The position numbers and the translations under genes are program-made. The notes under the pieces were generated by a model, which was given only the letters and a program-made list of their open reading frames with translations, did no database searches and had not been told where the DNA came from. Below, piece after piece: positions 1-7,676 of a stretch of DNA of 64,000 nt. The stretch is taken from NCBI GenBank assembly GCA_902362775.1, contig CABIXV010000003.1, positions 1-64,000 of the forward strand, read 5' to 3'. The DNA comes from Clostridiales bacterium (GTDB lineage Bacteria > Bacillota > Clostridia > Oscillospirales > Oscillospiraceae). The number at the start of each line of letters is the position of its first letter. Position 1 is the stretch's first letter.

Positions 1-17
1 CCGCCCCACAGGGGCGG
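1..17. terminator. GC-rich hairpin at window edge
   Basis: A perfect 7-bp stem (CCGCCCC / GGGGCGG) with a 3-base loop lies just beyond the stop codon of the leftward RpiR gene. It is probably the terminator of that gene. The T-tract expected on the minus strand would fall outside the window, so this cannot be confirmed. Confidence 0.45.
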
Positions 18-51
18 CCGCCTTATTATATTTGTAGCATCCTGCGGTGGG

Positions 52-915
52 TCAGCTATTTGGCAGTCTTTTTTTCTCCATGAAAGCGGCGATCCGCTGT
101 CCTTTTGCCAGCCGCGCCTCGTCACAGGACAGAGCGATGATAGAATGGAGAATGGAGATGGCGGTCAACTCGCAGGTCCTGGCAGCAGCCAGATCGCTGA
201 AGTAGTCGCTGCGGAAAAGGCTTGTCCGGATCTCAATGTCCAAATACTGTGAGATGGGAGAATTGGAGGAACCGACGATGCCGATGGTCTTGATCCCGCA
301 GGCATGGGCCAGTTGGGCATTTTGGACCATGTTGGCTGTACGGCCAGAGTTGACGATTAGGAGCAGTACATCTGTCTGCTTCATAGACCCGATCTCCATG
401 GCTTGAAAGAGGGGATCTGATACATAGCGGCATTGGATCGCCAGCTTTAGAAAGATGTCGTAAGCAGCTCTACAAATGGTGCCAGAGCCCCCCTCGCCAA
501 CGATAACCAGTTGTTCTGCCCTGAGAATCTCCTGGGCCGCGCAGGCCAGGGCCTGATCATCCAGACTTTCCATCAAATGGTCTGCCACCATTTTGGTAAA
601 GCTGATGACCTTCTGCTTGATCTGATGGACATTATCCCCTCGGTCCAGGTCCATGATGATGTTTTCACCGTTGGCATAGCGATAGGCCATGCTCATTTTC
701 AAATCAACAAGACCGGAAAACCCCAGCTTCCGGCAGAAACGGACCACCGTTGCAGAGCTCGTCCCGGTGACCTCTCCCAGCTCGGCAGCCGTGGTGGAGG
801 CAACACAGGTCGGATGCGCTAGGATATAGTCGGCGATCAGGCGGTCAGATTTGGAGAAGGTCCGCGATTGATACATAGCTTTGATGCGCTGGATATAAAG
901 CAAGGATTCTTCCAT
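52..915 (-). CDS. MurR/RpiR-family transcriptional regulator
   Basis: A 287-residue DNA-binding regulator. The first ~75 residues form the RpiR-type helix-turn-helix (TAAELGEVTGTSSATVVRFC region). A SIS sugar-phosphate-binding domain follows over about residues 115-260, with the phosphosugar loop VGEGGSGTICRAA. Family knowledge: such proteins sense phosphosugars and control sugar or amino-sugar catabolic genes. The ATG at 915 was chosen over an upstream TTG at 951 because AGGAG sits 8 bases before it. The gene is divergent from the dehydrogenase at 1239, and the shared intergenic region has palindromes that could be its operators. The ligand cannot be told from sequence. Confidence 0.9.
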   Translation of the reverse strand: MEESLLYIQRIKAMYQSRTFSKSDRLIADYILAHPTCVASTTAAELGEVTGTSSATVVRFCRKLGFSGLVDLKMSMAYRYANGENIIMDLDRGDNVHQIKQKVISFTKMVADHLMESLDDQALACAAQEILRAEQLVIVGEGGSGTICRAAYDIFLKLAIQCRYVSDPLFQAMEIGSMKQTDVLLLIVNSGRTANMVQNAQLAHACGIKTIGIVGSSNSPISQYLDIEIRTSLFRSDYFSDLAAARTCELTAISILHSIIALSCDEARLAKGQRIAAFMEKKRLPNS

Positions 916-959
916 GAATAAAACTCCTGTTATCCGGCTTATTTCTATCAAGACATGGT

Positions 960-999
960 CAGTATAGTGAAATTATACTGCTTTTCGATGTAAAGTCAA
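960..999 (-). promoter_or_regulatory. rpiR promoter with overlapping palindrome
   Basis: On the minus strand TTGACT (994-999) and TATAAT (972-977) are 16 bases apart, a good vegetative promoter for the RpiR gene. The -10 box lies in a perfect inverted repeat, CAGTATA-N7-TATACTG (960-980). Its position suggests an operator for autoregulation, which is an inference. Confidence 0.65.
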
Positions 1000-1074
1000 G
1001 GATGACAGCCTCATATCGGTCCATTGTCCCCAGAGAGGCGGCGGCAACCTACAAATTTCTTTGTGCATTATAAA

Positions 1075-1138
1075 TGAAATATTATTTCAATATTTTTAAA
1101 ATATAATGATTGAAATTTCATAATTTAAATGATATGAT
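1075..1138 (+). promoter_or_regulatory. Dehydrogenase promoter with two TGAAA palindromes
   Basis: TTGAAA (1110-1115) and TATGAT (1133-1138) are 17 bases apart and form a promoter toward the dehydrogenase. The -35 box is part of the perfect palindrome TGAAATTTCA (1111-1120). A second palindrome, TGAAAT-ATT-ATTTCA, lies at 1075-1089. GAAA/TTTC palindromes fit RpiR-family operators, so control by the divergent regulator is likely but inferred. Confidence 0.6.
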
Positions 1139-1238
1139 ACTCATGAGCTGAAGGGAACCGGGGGAGAGATTCCCTGTGTAACCGCTCCATGGGCTCGGAC
1201 TGTGGAGTATCAAAAAAGCTGAACAGGAGGAAATCATC

Positions 1239-2006
1239 ATGGATTTTGAAGGTAAGGTCGCCATTGTTACCGGCTCCGGCTCTCCACACGGGATTGGCCG
1301 GGAGATCACCCGCGCTCTGACCGAGAAGGGTTGTAACGTCGTGGTCGCTGATATGAATCTGGAGGGTGCCCAGAAGAACGCCGACGACCTGAAGACGGAA
1401 TTTGGCTGTGATTCTATGGCCGTCAGCGTCAACGTTACCGATGCTGACTCTGTTACCGCTATGTTTGAGGCTGTGTTTGCCAAGTACGGCCGTATCGATG
1501 TGCTATGCAACAACGCCGGTATCACCCAGCCCGTCGCCATCGCTGATATGACCAAGGATGACTTTATTCGCATTATGAACGTTAACCTGGTGGGTACCTT
1601 CCTGTGCTCCAAGCTAGTCGTGCCCTACATGGTCAAAAACAGCTATGGCCGTATTGTCAATACTTCCTCCGTTTCCGCCAAGTGCGGCGGCGGTGTGTAC
1701 GGCGGCGCTCACTACTGCGCTGCGAAGGCTGGCATCATAGCCTTTGCCCGTGCCCAAGCCATGGAACTGTGCAAGCGGTACAAGGATATGATCACCGTCA
1801 ACTGTGTGTGTCCCGGTCTGATTGCCACTGATATCCGTGCTGAACTCTCTGATGAGGCGGAGAAGGAGTCCCGCGCCAAGCAGGCTATGGGCCGCGCCGG
1901 CACTGCCCGTGAGGTGGCTAATACCATTGTGTGGCTGGCTTCTGACGAGGCCTCCTATATTTCTGGTGAGGACGTCAACATCAACGGCGCCTCCTACTTT
2001 GGTTGA
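1239..2006 (+). CDS. Short-chain dehydrogenase/reductase (SDR)
   Basis: A 255-residue classical SDR. Seen: the cofactor motif T11-G-x3-P-H-G-I-G20, N91-N-A-G94, and the catalytic tetrad N116, S144, Y159, K163. Asp38 at the end of the second strand suggests NAD(H) rather than NADP(H). Family knowledge: these oxidise or reduce hydroxyl/keto groups on sugars, polyols, steroids or acyl chains, and the substrate cannot be read from sequence. A strong AGGAGG precedes the ATG. The gene stands alone before a terminator and is divergent from an RpiR-type regulator, which points to a sugar or polyol substrate. A FabG-like role is less likely because no fatty-acid genes are near. Confidence 0.88.
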   Translation: MDFEGKVAIVTGSGSPHGIGREITRALTEKGCNVVVADMNLEGAQKNADDLKTEFGCDSMAVSVNVTDADSVTAMFEAVFAKYGRIDVLCNNAGITQPVAIADMTKDDFIRIMNVNLVGTFLCSKLVVPYMVKNSYGRIVNTSSVSAKCGGGVYGGAHYCAAKAGIIAFARAQAMELCKRYKDMITVNCVCPGLIATDIRAELSDEAEKESRAKQAMGRAGTAREVANTIVWLASDEASYISGEDVNINGASYFG

Positions 2007-2024
2007 GCCTTGGAACAGTTACAT

Positions 2025-2065
2025 AAAAACAGCGGACCCGACAAACGTCGGGTCCGCTGTTTTTT
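2025..2065. terminator. Bidirectional terminator
   Basis: A perfect stem, AAACAGCGGACCCGAC / GTCGGGTCCGCTGTTT, with a 4-base loop AAAC and T/A tracts on both sides. It lies between the rightward SDR and the leftward ybaK gene and can serve both. Confidence 0.93.
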
Positions 2066-2089
2066 CATGCTGTGGGGAAGTGAAATGGT

Positions 2090-2569
2090 TTAGGATTCCT
2101 CTTGCCAGCCCTTGCAGATATCGATCCACTCCAGACTGCCGGAATATTCCTCCAACTCCGGGCAGGTCAGCTCAATGGCGGAGTTGGAGCTGCCGGCGGC
2201 AGGGAAGATGCTCTGAAACCGGCGGAGAGAAATATCCAGATAAGTTTTCACCCCCGGAGGGTTGGCGAAGGGGCAGACGCCGCCGACCGTGTGTCCGGTG
2301 AGCTGGGACACCTGCTCCGGAGTCAGCATTTTGGCCTTGGTATGGAAGAAAGCCTTGAATTTGCTGTTGTCGATTTTTGCGTCTCCAGCGGTGACCACCA
2401 GAACACACGCTCCGTCCACCAGGAAAGAGAGCGTCTTGGCGATCCGGGCGGGAATAACACCGACCGCCTGTGCGGCCAGTTCCACTGTCGCGCTGGATAC
2501 CGGGAACTCCAGGATATCCTGTTCCCGCCCCAAGGGACGGAAGTAGGCTCTGACCTTCTCGATAGACAT
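2090..2569 (-). CDS. YbaK/EbsC-family aminoacyl-tRNA deacylase
   Basis: A 159-residue single-domain YbaK/ProX-type protein. The family hydrolyses mischarged aminoacyl-tRNA in trans, typically Cys- or Ala-tRNA(Pro), in the cytosol. Seen: the conserved Lys of IAKTLSF, the VVTAGDAKID block and the GGVCPFANP substrate-loop motif. Length is normal for the stand-alone family. The ATG at 2569 was chosen because GGAGGG lies ~8 bases upstream and the preceding thioesterase gene ends 4 bases before it; the longer frame into that gene is unlikely. It is probably co-transcribed with the thioesterase. Which mischarged tRNA it clears is not evident. Confidence 0.85.
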   Translation of the reverse strand: MSIEKVRAYFRPLGREQDILEFPVSSATVELAAQAVGVIPARIAKTLSFLVDGACVLVVTAGDAKIDNSKFKAFFHTKAKMLTPEQVSQLTGHTVGGVCPFANPPGVKTYLDISLRRFQSIFPAAGSSNSAIELTCPELEEYSGSLEWIDICKGWQEES

Positions 2570-2573
2570 GGAC

Positions 2574-2966
2574 TCAGCCCTCCAGCTTCCGGGCGGCCTT
2601 ATCCAGAAAACGCCGGTCCGTGATAATGAACCGCTCATGGGTGCCCTTCCCAATGGGCCCTCTCTCATCGTAGGCGGTTACCTGAAAAAGGATGCGCTTG
2701 CCGTCCACTTCAGTGACCTCGCTTTCAGCCCACACCTTCAGACCTAAGGGCGTGGCGGAGTCATGGGAGACGTCCAGCTTAGTTCCTACGGTACTCTCCC
2801 CCTCCTCTAGTCCGGGGGCCACGGCGGTCCAAGATGCCTGTTCCATCAAAGCACACATCCACGGGGTGGCGAAGACAGGCAGCGTGCCGGAGCCAGCCGC
2901 CTGAGCTGTGTTGCTTTCACAGACAAGGGCCTCTGCACTGCCTTTCATTCCAATCGTGACAGACAT
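2574..2966 (-). CDS. Hot-dog thioesterase (FlK-like)
   Basis: A 130-residue hot-dog-fold protein resembling the fluoroacetyl-CoA thioesterase-like family. Seen: ATPWMCALMEQASW at the N-terminal helix, VGTKLDVSHDSATPLG in the central strand region, and the family ending IGKGTHERFIITDRRF. Family knowledge: such proteins cleave short or modified acyl-CoA, and the true substrate here is unknown. The ATG at 2966 follows AAAGGAGG with ideal spacing. A longer frame starting at 2993 lacks a ribosome site. It lies 33 bases after the LysM-GH18 gene and 4 bases before ybaK, so one leftward transcript is likely. Nothing links it to the peptidoglycan genes upstream. Confidence 0.8.
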   Translation of the reverse strand: MSVTIGMKGSAEALVCESNTAQAAGSGTLPVFATPWMCALMEQASWTAVAPGLEEGESTVGTKLDVSHDSATPLGLKVWAESEVTEVDGKRILFQVTAYDERGPIGKGTHERFIITDRRFLDKAARKLEG

Positions 2967-2999
2967 GAAAACGTCCTCCTTTGTATAAATCAATGCCTA

Positions 3000-4319
3000 T
3001 TATACAGCAGAGGAGGAAAAAAATCCAGTCCCCGATGAAAGCTCTTCCCGGATGTGGTACAGGGAATTGAGGACCGTCCAGTTCTGCGGGAAGGGCCGCA
3101 TCAGGTTCCAATACCCCACTCCATAGAGACCGTATTCCTGAGCCAGGGCGAGCTTGGCCTTGATGCTCCTGGCGTCCTCGAACCAGACCTCGTGTTCCTG
3201 CCCACTTCCATCCACATACCGGAACCAGGGGGACTGAGCCTCCTGATCATAGCGGATGGCGGCGTAATGGCGGATCGCCAGTTGGACTGCCTCCTGATTG
3301 GAAATGGAGGGCGCGCGCCGCCCCTGCTGATAGGGGAGCAGCCAATCGTAGCCGTAGTTGGGGATACCCAAAAAGATCTGTTCTGCTTTCATCTCCGTTA
3401 GCGCGTATTCTATCACCTGACGTACGTTTCGGATAGGCGCTATGGCCATAGGAGGTCCATAAGAGTAGCCCCACTCATAGGTCATCAGCAGAACATAGTC
3501 CGCCGCCTGGGCCAGCAGGCGGTAATCATGGCCCTCGTAGAGAGAACCGGGCTGATCCCGTGAGGTCTTGGCTGTGAGGGCCACTAGGACAGGGATGTTG
3601 TGCGGAGATAGGGCTTCACGGAGGCGGCTGATGAACTGGGCATAAGCCTGAGCGTCTTGGGCGGCCACATTTTCAAAGTCCACATCCAGTCCCTGATAGC
3701 CAAGGCTGTGCAAAGTTCCCAGCACTTCATGGATCAGCCTGGTCTGGACCTGCTGGTCTGTGAGGGCAATGTGGGCCAGATCCTGGGAAAAAGCTCCCTC
3801 AGTGTCATCAAGGTTGGAGAGATGAAAGACAGGCCGAACTCCCATATACTGGGCAGCATCAATCATATACTGGTCGTCTAGCTGGATGAGCGCCCCTTGG
3901 TTTGTAAATCGATAGGTAAAGGGCGTCAAATCGGAGAGGAAGGGGAGCGTGCGCTGGAGCAGTCCACGGTCGATATGGGGATAGGCGTATCCGTTGACAG
4001 ATAAGGTTCCCTCCCTCGTCTGACGGTAGGAGAGAATCAAGACCTGACCGGGGAAGATCCGGTCCCCGCCGCCCAGCGCCGGGTTATCGCGCAGCAACTG
4101 GCGCACAGTAGTCTGGTGCGCGGCAGCGATGGAAAAAAGAGTATCGCCCGCCTGGACCGTGTAGGTCTGTTCCGGGTATTGGATTACGATGGCCTGCCCT
4201 ACGACCAGGCGGTCCGGCTCCGGCAGCTGATTATCAAGGATTAGCTGTGACATGGGCACGCCATGCTGGAGGGCGATGGAATAGAGAGTATCTCCGGACT
4301 TGACTACATGGATATCCAT
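3000..4319 (-). CDS. LysM-GH18 glycosidase (SleL/YaaH type)
   Basis: A 439-residue protein with two LysM domains (about residues 2-47 and 51-97) that bind peptidoglycan, followed by a glycoside hydrolase 18 domain (about 105-430). The GH18 motif is seen as L211-D-V-D-F-E216, with Glu216 the expected catalytic acid. Spore proteins of this architecture (SleL/YaaH) cleave cortex peptidoglycan at N-acetylglucosamine during germination and, like this one, lack a signal peptide. AGGAGG lies 7 bases before the ATG. It is 27 bases downstream of an amidase gene, so two wall-lytic enzymes are made together. A role in spore germination or coat maturation is inferred from architecture. Confidence 0.88.
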   Translation of the reverse strand: MDIHVVKSGDTLYSIALQHGVPMSQLILDNQLPEPDRLVVGQAIVIQYPEQTYTVQAGDTLFSIAAAHQTTVRQLLRDNPALGGGDRIFPGQVLILSYRQTREGTLSVNGYAYPHIDRGLLQRTLPFLSDLTPFTYRFTNQGALIQLDDQYMIDAAQYMGVRPVFHLSNLDDTEGAFSQDLAHIALTDQQVQTRLIHEVLGTLHSLGYQGLDVDFENVAAQDAQAYAQFISRLREALSPHNIPVLVALTAKTSRDQPGSLYEGHDYRLLAQAADYVLLMTYEWGYSYGPPMAIAPIRNVRQVIEYALTEMKAEQIFLGIPNYGYDWLLPYQQGRRAPSISNQEAVQLAIRHYAAIRYDQEAQSPWFRYVDGSGQEHEVWFEDARSIKAKLALAQEYGLYGVGYWNLMRPFPQNWTVLNSLYHIREELSSGTGFFSSSAV

Positions 4320-4346
4320 AGGAAAGCCTCCTTTCTAAGGAAAAAG

Positions 4347-5087
4347 CTAATTCAGTGTTACAAAATCGTCCTTTGCGTAACCGATAGAACCCTGATAGTT
4401 GACCAAATACCAGCCATCCCACTGATTGATGATGGTGATGGGAGCTCCGTCCGGCGCTTGGGCGATCACAGGGGCCTGGGTAGTGGGACGGGAGCGGATA
4501 TTCAAGTAACCATAAGTGACATCTACTACGCCGGGATGGCGGTTTTCTGATTCAAAAAAGGGAATCTGGAAATATTCAGTGAGGGAGAGAACAATATTGC
4601 GGGCGATGGCGCCCAGGTTGTCGATGATCCAGTTTGCGTCCTCCAGGTTGTCATGGAATGCCAGCTCAATGAAAACAGAGGGAGCCCGGACCCGGCGCAC
4701 CTCACCAATGGAGGTGGTGGGAACTGTCTGCACCAGATTAGGGACCGGATAGATTGCTTTCAAACCATCAGCCACGATTTGTGCCGCCTTTTCTCCCTGG
4801 ACACTGCCGGGATAGTAGAAGATTAGGGAGCCCCGTGCGGTGCCATACTGTCCTTCCGGCGCGGCATTGGAGTGAAGAGCCAGGTGCAGGTCAAAATTTC
4901 CGGCATTAGAGGCGGCAATGGACGAGGCGGCGGTCATATCAGGGGTATTGCGGACATACCGGATACCTGAGGCATCCAGATAGGGTACCATCAGGTCAGC
5001 CAGTTGGTTCATGTACTGCTCTTCCGTGCCGCCAGTGACAAAGTAATTCCACTCCTGGGTGGAGGGGGAGAGATAGATAATGGGCAT
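4347..5087 (-). CDS. N-acetylmuramoyl-L-alanine amidase with SH3 domain
   Basis: A 246-residue protein with an Amidase_3-like domain (about residues 1-175) and a C-terminal bacterial SH3 domain (about 180-246, YLNIRSRPTTQAPVI onward). Seen: HLALHSNAAPEG with the zinc-binding His, and FIELAFHDN with the catalytic Glu. The usual N-terminal GHGG zinc motif is replaced by a stretch beginning YLSPSTQEWNYF, as in a divergent amidase subgroup, so the first metal ligand is not obvious. The enzyme should cleave the bond between muramic acid and the stem peptide. No signal peptide is seen. The ATG at 5087 follows GGAGG by 7 bases. It heads the leftward group with the LysM-GH18 gene. Confidence 0.82.
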   Translation of the reverse strand: MPIIYLSPSTQEWNYFVTGGTEEQYMNQLADLMVPYLDASGIRYVRNTPDMTAASSIAASNAGNFDLHLALHSNAAPEGQYGTARGSLIFYYPGSVQGEKAAQIVADGLKAIYPVPNLVQTVPTTSIGEVRRVRAPSVFIELAFHDNLEDANWIIDNLGAIARNIVLSLTEYFQIPFFESENRHPGVVDVTYGYLNIRSRPTTQAPVIAQAPDGAPITIINQWDGWYLVNYQGSIGYAKDDFVTLN

Positions 5088-5157
5088 AGAGATACCTCCG
5101 TTTTTTCTCCATTCTATGAAAAACGGGAGTATCTGGTGCGTCAGAGTCCTTGACCAC

Positions 5158-5186
5158 TTGCCAAGAGCAAAAAAATCCAATATAAT
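5158..5186 (+). promoter_or_regulatory. gltX promoter
   Basis: TTGCCA (5158-5163) and TATAAT (5181-5186) are separated by 17 bases, about 60 bases before the gltX start. It lies in the divergent gap with the amidase gene. Confidence 0.7.
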
Positions 5187-5244
5187 AACGGCAGACCACT
5201 TGGCGAGAAAGCGGTATGACCGCTGCGACGGAGGGAAACAAGAT

Positions 5245-6732
5245 ATGGAACTGGATAGAAACTATTTTGAGGAGATGGAGGCTAAAATCCCCAAAGGGAA
5301 GGTACGCACCCGATTTGCCCCCTCTCCCACAGGATATATGCATGTGGGTAATCTGCGAACAGCCCTTTATACCTGGCTGATTGCCCGGAACGCCGGCGGA
5401 ACCTTCATCCTGCGTATTGAGGACACCGATCAGGGCCGCTTGGTGGATGGAGCCACCGAGGTCATTTATAAGACTCTGGCCGAGTGCGGGCTGGATCATG
5501 ACGAGGGCCCGGATGTGGGTGGCCCTGTGGCTCCCTATATCCAGTCAGAGCGAAGGGATACCTACGGAAAATATGCAAGGCTACTGGTGGAGCGGGGGCA
5601 CGCCTACTACTGCTTCTGCGAGAAGTGCGAGTCGGAGGAGGACTCCGGTGATTTTGACCGGTCCGATGACCCCTGCCGCTCCTTGAGCAAAGAGGAGGCG
5701 GAGGCCCGTGTGGCCGCCGGGCAGCCCTATGTCATCCGGCAGAAGATCCCTCATGGTGGGAGCACCACCTTCCACGATGCCATCTTTGGCGATATCACCG
5801 TAGAGAACGACACGCTGGACGACCAGGTGCTCATCAAGAGGGATGGGATGCCCACCTACAACTTCGCCAATGTCATCGACGACCACCTAATGGGCATTAC
5901 TCATGTGGTCCGTGGGAGCGAGTACCTGTCCTCCGCCCCAAAATATGACCTGTTGTACCGGGGCTTTGGCTGGGACATTCCCACCTATGTCCACTGCTCA
6001 CCTGTCATGCGGGACGCCCAGAACAAGATGTCTAAGCGCCACGGAGACCCCTCCTATGAGGATTTGAAGGCCCAGGGGTTCCTGACCGAGGCCATTTTGA
6101 ACTATGTGGCCCTGTTAGGCTGGTCGCCCAGAGGAGAACTGGCCGAACAGGAAGTATTCTCCCTGGAAGAGCTGGCACGGGCCTTTGATCTTGGGGGGAT
6201 GTCCAAGTCCCCGGCCATCTTCGATATAGAGAAGCTGACCCATTTCAACGCCCTGTATATCAGGGCCATGTCCCCCGAAGCATTTGCTCGGGCGGCGGAG
6301 CCCTATATCCGCCAGGGGGTGAAGAACCCGGATATCTCGGCAGAAGCCGTGGCGGCCCTGCTTCAGGCCAGATGCGAGAAACTGATAGACATTCCCGAAA
6401 AGGTGGACTTCTTTGATGCTCTGCCAGAGTATGATGTGGCGCTGTTTACCAACAAGAAATCAAAAACCGATCCCGGTGTCTGCCGGAATATGCTCCACGC
6501 GGCTATCCCCATGCTTGAGGCTATCCCTGTATGGAACCAGGAGATGATCCACGACAGCCTGGTCGGTCTGGCGGAGGGGCTGCAGGTCAAGAACGCCACC
6601 TTGATGTGGCCCATTCGCATCGCCGCCGCCGGCAAGGCGGTGACACCTGGAGGAGCGGTAGAGATCTGCCAGATCCTCGGTCGGGAGGAAACGATTCGCC
6701 GGCTGAAGCTGGGGCTGGAGAAGTTGAGCTGA
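5245..6732 (+). CDS. gltX: Glutamate-tRNA ligase
   Basis: A 495-residue class I aminoacyl-tRNA synthetase that charges tRNA(Glu) (and tRNA(Gln) in many Firmicutes that lack GlnRS) in the cytosol. Seen: the HIGH-type motif APSPTGYMHVGN near the N-terminus, the KMSKR motif K261-M-S-K-R265, and a C-terminal helical anticodon-binding domain. Length is typical. The ATG at 5245 was chosen because GGAGGG precedes it by 9 bases. An open frame extends back to 5080, but it covers the promoter and overlaps the start of the divergent amidase gene. It is apparently transcribed alone. Whether it is discriminating or non-discriminating cannot be told here. Confidence 0.97.
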   Translation: MELDRNYFEEMEAKIPKGKVRTRFAPSPTGYMHVGNLRTALYTWLIARNAGGTFILRIEDTDQGRLVDGATEVIYKTLAECGLDHDEGPDVGGPVAPYIQSERRDTYGKYARLLVERGHAYYCFCEKCESEEDSGDFDRSDDPCRSLSKEEAEARVAAGQPYVIRQKIPHGGSTTFHDAIFGDITVENDTLDDQVLIKRDGMPTYNFANVIDDHLMGITHVVRGSEYLSSAPKYDLLYRGFGWDIPTYVHCSPVMRDAQNKMSKRHGDPSYEDLKAQGFLTEAILNYVALLGWSPRGELAEQEVFSLEELARAFDLGGMSKSPAIFDIEKLTHFNALYIRAMSPEAFARAAEPYIRQGVKNPDISAEAVAALLQARCEKLIDIPEKVDFFDALPEYDVALFTNKKSKTDPGVCRNMLHAAIPMLEAIPVWNQEMIHDSLVGLAEGLQVKNATLMWPIRIAAAGKAVTPGGAVEICQILGREETIRRLKLGLEKLS

Positions 6733-6815
6733 ACAAGGCAGAAGTGGGAGCCCCCTCTGAAACGTTCCCTAATGGGCCGACGTAACAGTGTTCAATCTAC
6801 CCCAGGAAACAGAGA

Positions 6816-6850
6816 CGCCCGCCCATCTGACGAAAGTAGATGGACGGGCG
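6816..6850. terminator. Hairpin between gltX and ZIP gene
   Basis: CGCCCGCCCATCT and AGATGGACGGGCG form a 13-base stem with one mismatch around a 9-base loop. It lies between convergent genes, so it likely ends one or both transcripts. Neither side has a clean T-tract, so efficiency is uncertain. Confidence 0.5.
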
Positions 6851-6876
6851 TTGACATATAAGAATTATAAGCTTTT

Positions 6877-7665
6877 CTATCCCAGTGCGATGTCTAAGAT
6901 CATCATTACGACAAAGCCAAACATCACGCTCATCGTGCCGGTATTGGAGTGCTCTCCCAAATGCGCCTCCGGGATGAGCTCCTCTGTGACTACATACATC
7001 ATGGTGCCGGCGGCGAAGGAGAGCAGCCAGGGCATAAAGGGGGTGATGGTTCCCGCGGCCAAAACCACTGAAATGCCGAAAATAGGTTCTACCACTCCGG
7101 AAAGAGCGCCATACAGAAAGGCTCGGCCGGTGCTGATCCCCTCCTGACGAAGGGGGAGGGAGATAGCGGCGCCCTCCGGAAAATTCTGAAGGCCAATGCC
7201 CACCGCCAACGCCATGGCGGCAGACAGGCTTCCGCCGTCACTCTGGGCGGCCAGGGCGAAGGAAAGGCCTACCGCCATTCCCTCTGGGATGTTGTGGAGG
7301 GTGACAGCCAGCACCATCAGGGTGGTCCGCCGCCAGGAGGAAGGGAGACCCTCTGGAGCGTCTGACTCCGGATGTAGGTGGGGGAGAAGGGAGTCTAGTC
7401 CCCACAGGAACAGCACCCCCAGAATAAAGCCTCCTGCTGCTGGGAGCCACCCAACCCCGCCAGCGGCCTCCGCCTCCTCGATAGCGGGCAGGAGCAGGCT
7501 GAATACTGAGGCGGCCACCATTACCCCGGCCGCGAAGCCCAAAAACATCCGCTGAAGGGTGGGGGTAGTCTTACCCCGGACAAATAGAACAGTGGCGGAG
7601 CCAAGAACCGTGGACAGACAGGTAATTCCGGTGCCAAAGGCCGCCCATAGGACAGGATGATACAT
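6877..7665 (-). CDS. ZIP-family metal transporter
   Basis: A 262-residue polytopic membrane protein with about eight hydrophobic helices. Seen: the two ZIP metal-site signatures, H124-N-I-P-E-G129 in helix 4 and Q160-N-F-P-E-G165 in helix 5, with a short acidic/His-containing cytosolic loop (about residues 95-108, HLHPESD). Family knowledge: ZIP (ZupT/GufA-type) proteins import Zn2+ or other divalent cations, and the metal preference is not evident. It lies 11 bases downstream of rlmA in the same direction, so the two probably share the rlmA promoter. No Zur or Fur-like site was recognised. Confidence 0.92.
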   Translation of the reverse strand: MYHPVLWAAFGTGITCLSTVLGSATVLFVRGKTTPTLQRMFLGFAAGVMVAASVFSLLLPAIEEAEAAGGVGWLPAAGGFILGVLFLWGLDSLLPHLHPESDAPEGLPSSWRRTTLMVLAVTLHNIPEGMAVGLSFALAAQSDGGSLSAAMALAVGIGLQNFPEGAAISLPLRQEGISTGRAFLYGALSGVVEPIFGISVVLAAGTITPFMPWLLSFAAGTMMYVVTEELIPEAHLGEHSNTGTMSVMFGFVVMMILDIALG

Positions 7666-7676
7666 ATAACGCTCCT

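Noticed and set aside
1140..1212. Possible cobalamin-like riboswitch (GGGAA...ACTGTGG)
   Set aside because: Some fragments recall the cobalamin core, but the GCCACTG and closing GCCAGGAGACC elements are absent and the neighbours have no B12 link.
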